Position numbers and translations under genes: made by a program. DNA of 6,804 nucleotides. Origin: Gammaproteobacteria bacterium. GTDB lineage: Bacteria; Pseudomonadota; Gammaproteobacteria; Steroidobacterales; Steroidobacteraceae. This document shows, piece by piece, positions 4,843 to 6,804 of the stretch. Numbering within the stretch: the first letter of the stretch is position 1; each line of letters opens with the position of its first letter. The stretch spans positions 1-6,804 of the forward strand of contig JASHUC010000270.1 in assembly GCA_030040235.1 (NCBI GenBank). The letters run 5' to 3'. The notes below the pieces were generated by a model, which was not told the DNA's origin, searched no databases, and saw only the letters and a program-made list of their open reading frames with translations.

Positions 4843-5418
4843 ATGCGATATTCACCGAGAAGTCCCTTAACGCGCTTCATCGCGACGGGAATGTTCCTCG
4901 CCGTGCTGCTCGCGGCGCCACTCATCTCATGCGCGCAGGCGGGTCGCATCGAGCTTCCCGCCTTCGACGGGCTCGACAAGAAAGCGATCAACTCCGTCAA
5001 CATCAGCCTGGATCTCCCGTTGCTCAAGCTCGTCGCTCAGGTGATGGGCAATGACCCGGACGATGCGGCCGCGAAGGAAGTCCTGAACGGAATCGACGGC
5101 ATCTACGTGCGCAGCTACAACTTCGCGACCGATCACGCCTATCCGCAGAGCGATGTGGAGCGTGTGCGCCGGCAGCTCGATCAGTCGGGGTGGGCCAAGC
5201 TGGTCTCGATCCACAACAACACGCAGAACCAGGACGTCGAGGTCTCGATGCGCCGCAGCGGCAATCGGATCGACGGGCTCGTCGTTCTGGCGACCAATCC
5301 GCGGCAATTCACGATCGTCAACATCGTCGGCTCCGTGGACATCGCCAAGCTCAGTCAGCTGCAGGGAAAGTTCGGAATTCCCAACATCAATCTGGGGCAG
5401 AAGTCCCCGACGCTGTAG
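4843..5418 (+). CDS. DUF4252 domain-containing putative lipoprotein
   Basis: The protein has 191 residues. An export signal is clear: basic N-terminus (MRYSPRSPLTR), hydrophobic core (12-28), and LISC with Cys30 as a plausible lipoprotein cleavage site. Cleavage by signal peptidase I after AQA (33) is the alternative. The rest matches DUF4252: INSVNISLDLPLLKLVAQVM (50-69), the IDGIYVRSYNF segment (84-94), DVERVRRQLDQSGWAKLVSI (104-123), and the hallmark FTIVNIVGSVDIAKLSQLQG (156-175). The biochemical role of DUF4252 is not established. GAGGAG at 4831-4836 lies six bases before the ATG, a strong ribosome binding site, so it may be made in excess over the two upstream proteins. It is third in the operon with the ECF factor and its membrane partner, which suggests an exported sensor, effector or target of that switch. 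Confidence 0.88.
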   Translation: MRYSPRSPLTRFIATGMFLAVLLAAPLISCAQAGRIELPAFDGLDKKAINSVNISLDLPLLKLVAQVMGNDPDDAAAKEVLNGIDGIYVRSYNFATDHAYPQSDVERVRRQLDQSGWAKLVSIHNNTQNQDVEVSMRRSGNRIDGLVVLATNPRQFTIVNIVGSVDIAKLSQLQGKFGIPNINLGQKSPTL

Positions 5419-5441
5419 CGATCCTGGTACGGTCAAGCGAT

Positions 5442-5462
5442 GCCTTCTCCCCAGGCGAGGGC
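5442..5462. terminator. Weak hairpin between converging genes
   Basis: GCCTTC (5442-5447) can pair with GAGGGC (5457-5462), with one G-T wobble and a nine-base loop. It lies between the DUF4252 stop (5418) and the end of the converging reductase gene (5478). There is no T-run on either strand. A shared terminator is expected in this spacer, but this hairpin is only a modest candidate. Confidence 0.2.
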
Positions 5463-5477
5463 TTCGACTCGGTCCGT

Positions 5478-6260
5478 TCAGGAGACGTCTTCACCGTAGT
5501 CGCGGTCGGGGTGATCGGCCTCACCGCAGCGCCAGTAGCCCCGCGTCGTGAGGTGCATGCGGGGAAACTGCCGCTCGCTGAGCAGGTGGCGGCGGATGCG
5601 CCGCATCGCTTCCGCCTCGCACGCGACGTAGATCCGGCCGGCGCCTGCCGGCAGCGGCATGCGCCGGATCGCGGTTTCGAGCTCCCCGCCGGCATTGCGC
5701 GGATCTGCGCCGCGCCGCACCCAGAGAATCTCCGGGCGCCGGTCTGCGGCTTCGAGCGGATGCTCCTCCGCCTGATCGACCACCTCGAGGAGCACGTGCA
5801 CCTGTATGCCGGGCGGAAGGCTCTCGAGAATCGTCGCGACCGCCGGGATCGCCGTATCGTCGCCCGCGAGCAAGTACCACTCGGCCGCCGGATCGACGGC
5901 GTAGCTGCGGCCAGGTCCGGCGATGGTGAGCGACTGGCCGGCCTCGGCCTGCGCCGCCCAGGCCGACCCCGGGCCCTCCCCGTGAATCACGAACTCCACA
6001 TCGAGCTCGCGCGCCTCGGCGTCGAAACGGCGCGGCGTGTAGGTCCGCATGGTGGGACGCACGCCACCCTCAGGTGCGGCCCCCTGGGGCTCGCTCTCGA
6101 AGATGAGCTTGATGTGCGCGGCCGGTCCGTTCCAGCCGAATCCGCCGAGCTCCCCGCTGGTGAAGGTCACGCGAACCATGCGCGGGGTGAGCCGCCGCAC
6201 CCGCTTCACCTCGACACGGTAGCGCGGCTTGCGCGGGCGGCCCGCGTCGGCCTCGAGCAC
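5478..6260 (-). CDS. Siderophore-interacting protein (FAD-dependent ferric-siderophore reductase, ViuB/YqjH family)
   Basis: The protein has 260 residues, the usual size. Members bind FAD and reduce ferric siderophores in the cytoplasm with NAD(P)H, releasing Fe(II). The N-terminal FAD domain (about 12-122) shows MRTYTPRRFD (71-80), where RxYT binds the flavin, plus VEFVIHGEGPGSAWA (88-102) and LTIAGPGRSY (111-120). The C-terminal NAD(P)H/SIP domain (about 126-248) shows YLLAGDDTAIPAVATILESL (129-148), YVACEAEAMRRIRRHL (211-226) and the terminal GYWRCGEADH (241-250). GTG at 6260 is the start: it overlaps the TAG of the upstream gene by one base (TAGTG), so translation is coupled. No siderophore receptor, ABC transporter or visible Fur box lies nearby, so the iron link rests on the family. 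Relatives are often next to a PadR gene; here the PadR gene is separated by another operon. Confidence 0.92.
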   Translation of the reverse strand: MLEADAGRPRKPRYRVEVKRVRRLTPRMVRVTFTSGELGGFGWNGPAAHIKLIFESEPQGAAPEGGVRPTMRTYTPRRFDAEARELDVEFVIHGEGPGSAWAAQAEAGQSLTIAGPGRSYAVDPAAEWYLLAGDDTAIPAVATILESLPPGIQVHVLLEVVDQAEEHPLEAADRRPEILWVRRGADPRNAGGELETAIRRMPLPAGAGRIYVACEAEAMRRIRRHLLSERQFPRMHLTTRGYWRCGEADHPDRDYGEDVS

Positions 6261-6804
6261 TAGCGCGCGGCCTGGTGTGGACCGCTCGCGACCACCGCGC
6301 TCGAGTCGCGCGACTCGCCGGTCCAGATTCGCGCGGTGTTCAGATTCGAGCTGAGCAGGAGCTTGCCGCCGAGATTCATGCGATCCATGCCGTACACGTC
6401 GTACAGCGACTCGAACGAGCCTGCCCCGTGGGCACTCGCGGTGAGCTGGCGCAGAGTGCCGGGCTGGGTCACGGCCTCCGCGGTGTGCATCACCGCCTCG
6501 TCCCGAGTACCCGAGATCACGACGATCTGGTTGCCGGCCGGACCTGCGAACGTCGCGAAGTAGCCATAGTCGTGATACTTCTCTTCGCCGAGCGGCACGG
6601 CGGCCTGGCTGATGTAGTGCCGGCCGGTCACGTGGTCCACCAGCTCGTCATAGGACTCGCCCGTCGAGAATCGCGATCCGGCGAACACCAGGTCGTGGAG
6701 CATGCCCATCCCGCTGAGATAGCCGATATAGACCACGTTGGCGGAGGTAAGGACGGCAGGACTCAGCTGCGAGGCGAGCGCCACGCGGATGCGCCGGTGC
6801 GCGG
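6260..6804 (-). CDS. C-terminal part of an unrecognised protein, possibly a sensor domain of a helix-turn-helix regulator
   Basis: The frame is open from the window edge to TAG at 6262-6260, giving at least 181 residues. A GTG at 6784 is probably internal, since coding (reading AHRRIR) continues upstream. Visible stretches are NVVYIGYLSGMGMLHDLVFA, SRFSTGESYDELVD, YHDYGYFATFAGPAGNQIVV, ISGTRDEAVMHTAEAV and LGGKLLLSSNLNTARIW. There is no signal peptide or membrane span in view. The alternating strands and the VVISGT segment suggest an alpha/beta domain. The layout (VxxG near the start, a DYG segment, then GNxIVVISGTRDxxxxxTAE) recalls C-terminal domains of some winged-helix proteins, but no named family can be assigned with confidence. 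It is upstream of, and translationally coupled to, the siderophore-interacting protein by a one-base overlap, so the two are co-expressed. Confidence 0.6.
   Translation of the reverse strand, partial: AHRRIRVALASQLSPAVLTSANVVYIGYLSGMGMLHDLVFAGSRFSTGESYDELVDHVTGRHYISQAAVPLGEEKYHDYGYFATFAGPAGNQIVVISGTRDEAVMHTAEAVTQPGTLRQLTASAHGAGSFESLYDVYGMDRMNLGGKLLLSSNLNTARIWTGESRDSSAVVASGPHQAAR

Noticed and set aside
5190..6263. Open frame of 357 codons on the plus strand overlapping DUF4252 and opposing the reductase
   Set aside because: It crosses two well-supported genes in the wrong frame or strand and shows no family motif.
1..6804. CRISPR array, insertion sequence, tRNA or attachment-site signatures
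   Set aside because: I saw no spaced direct repeats, transposase motifs, terminal inverted repeats or tRNA-like cloverleaf sequence on either strand.

Overview
The window is GC-rich, tightly packed bacterial DNA. Its protein families (DUF4252 lipoprotein with an ECF sigma factor, PspC/HAAS-type membrane protein with a PadR regulator, ViuB-type siderophore-interacting protein) fit a high-GC Gram-negative, most likely a soil or aquatic gammaproteobacterium of the Steroidobacter/Nevskia type. An acidobacterium cannot be excluded. This placement is inference; there is no rRNA or tRNA in the window to anchor it.

Layout. (1) Positions 1-464, plus strand: the C-terminal domain of a 5'-nucleotidase/metallophosphatase, well conserved but interrupted by an in-frame TAG at 177-179. 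(2) Positions 478-1780, minus strand: a complete M20 amidohydrolase of the PM20D2/ACY1L2 type, followed downstream by a 26-codon ORF whose first residues resemble the start of a PhnB-like VOC protein. (3) Positions 1960-3707, minus strand: a compact operon of a PadR regulator, a HAAS-PspC polytopic membrane protein and a small hydrophobic protein. (4) Positions 3708-3823: a divergent control region with a perfect 10+10 bp inverted repeat lying over the probable padR promoter. (5) Positions 3824-5418, plus strand: an ECF sigma factor, a single-pass membrane protein overlapping it by ATGA (probable anti-sigma factor), and a DUF4252 putative lipoprotein. (6) Positions 5478-6804, minus strand: a siderophore-interacting FAD reductase overlapping by one base the end of a gene that continues beyond the window.

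The most interesting part is the divergent pair in regions 3-5. On one side a one-component regulator (PadR) is made with a membrane protein whose N-terminus looks like the HAAS signalling domain that accompanies PadR proteins. On the other side an ECF sigma factor is made with a membrane partner and an exported lipoprotein. Both are membrane-linked transcription switches and both read out of one 116-bp spacer, which suggests an envelope-sensing locus. That joint role is inferred from gene order and domains, not demonstrated. No CRISPR array, insertion sequence, tRNA or rRNA is visible, and there is no gene-free stretch over 300 bases.
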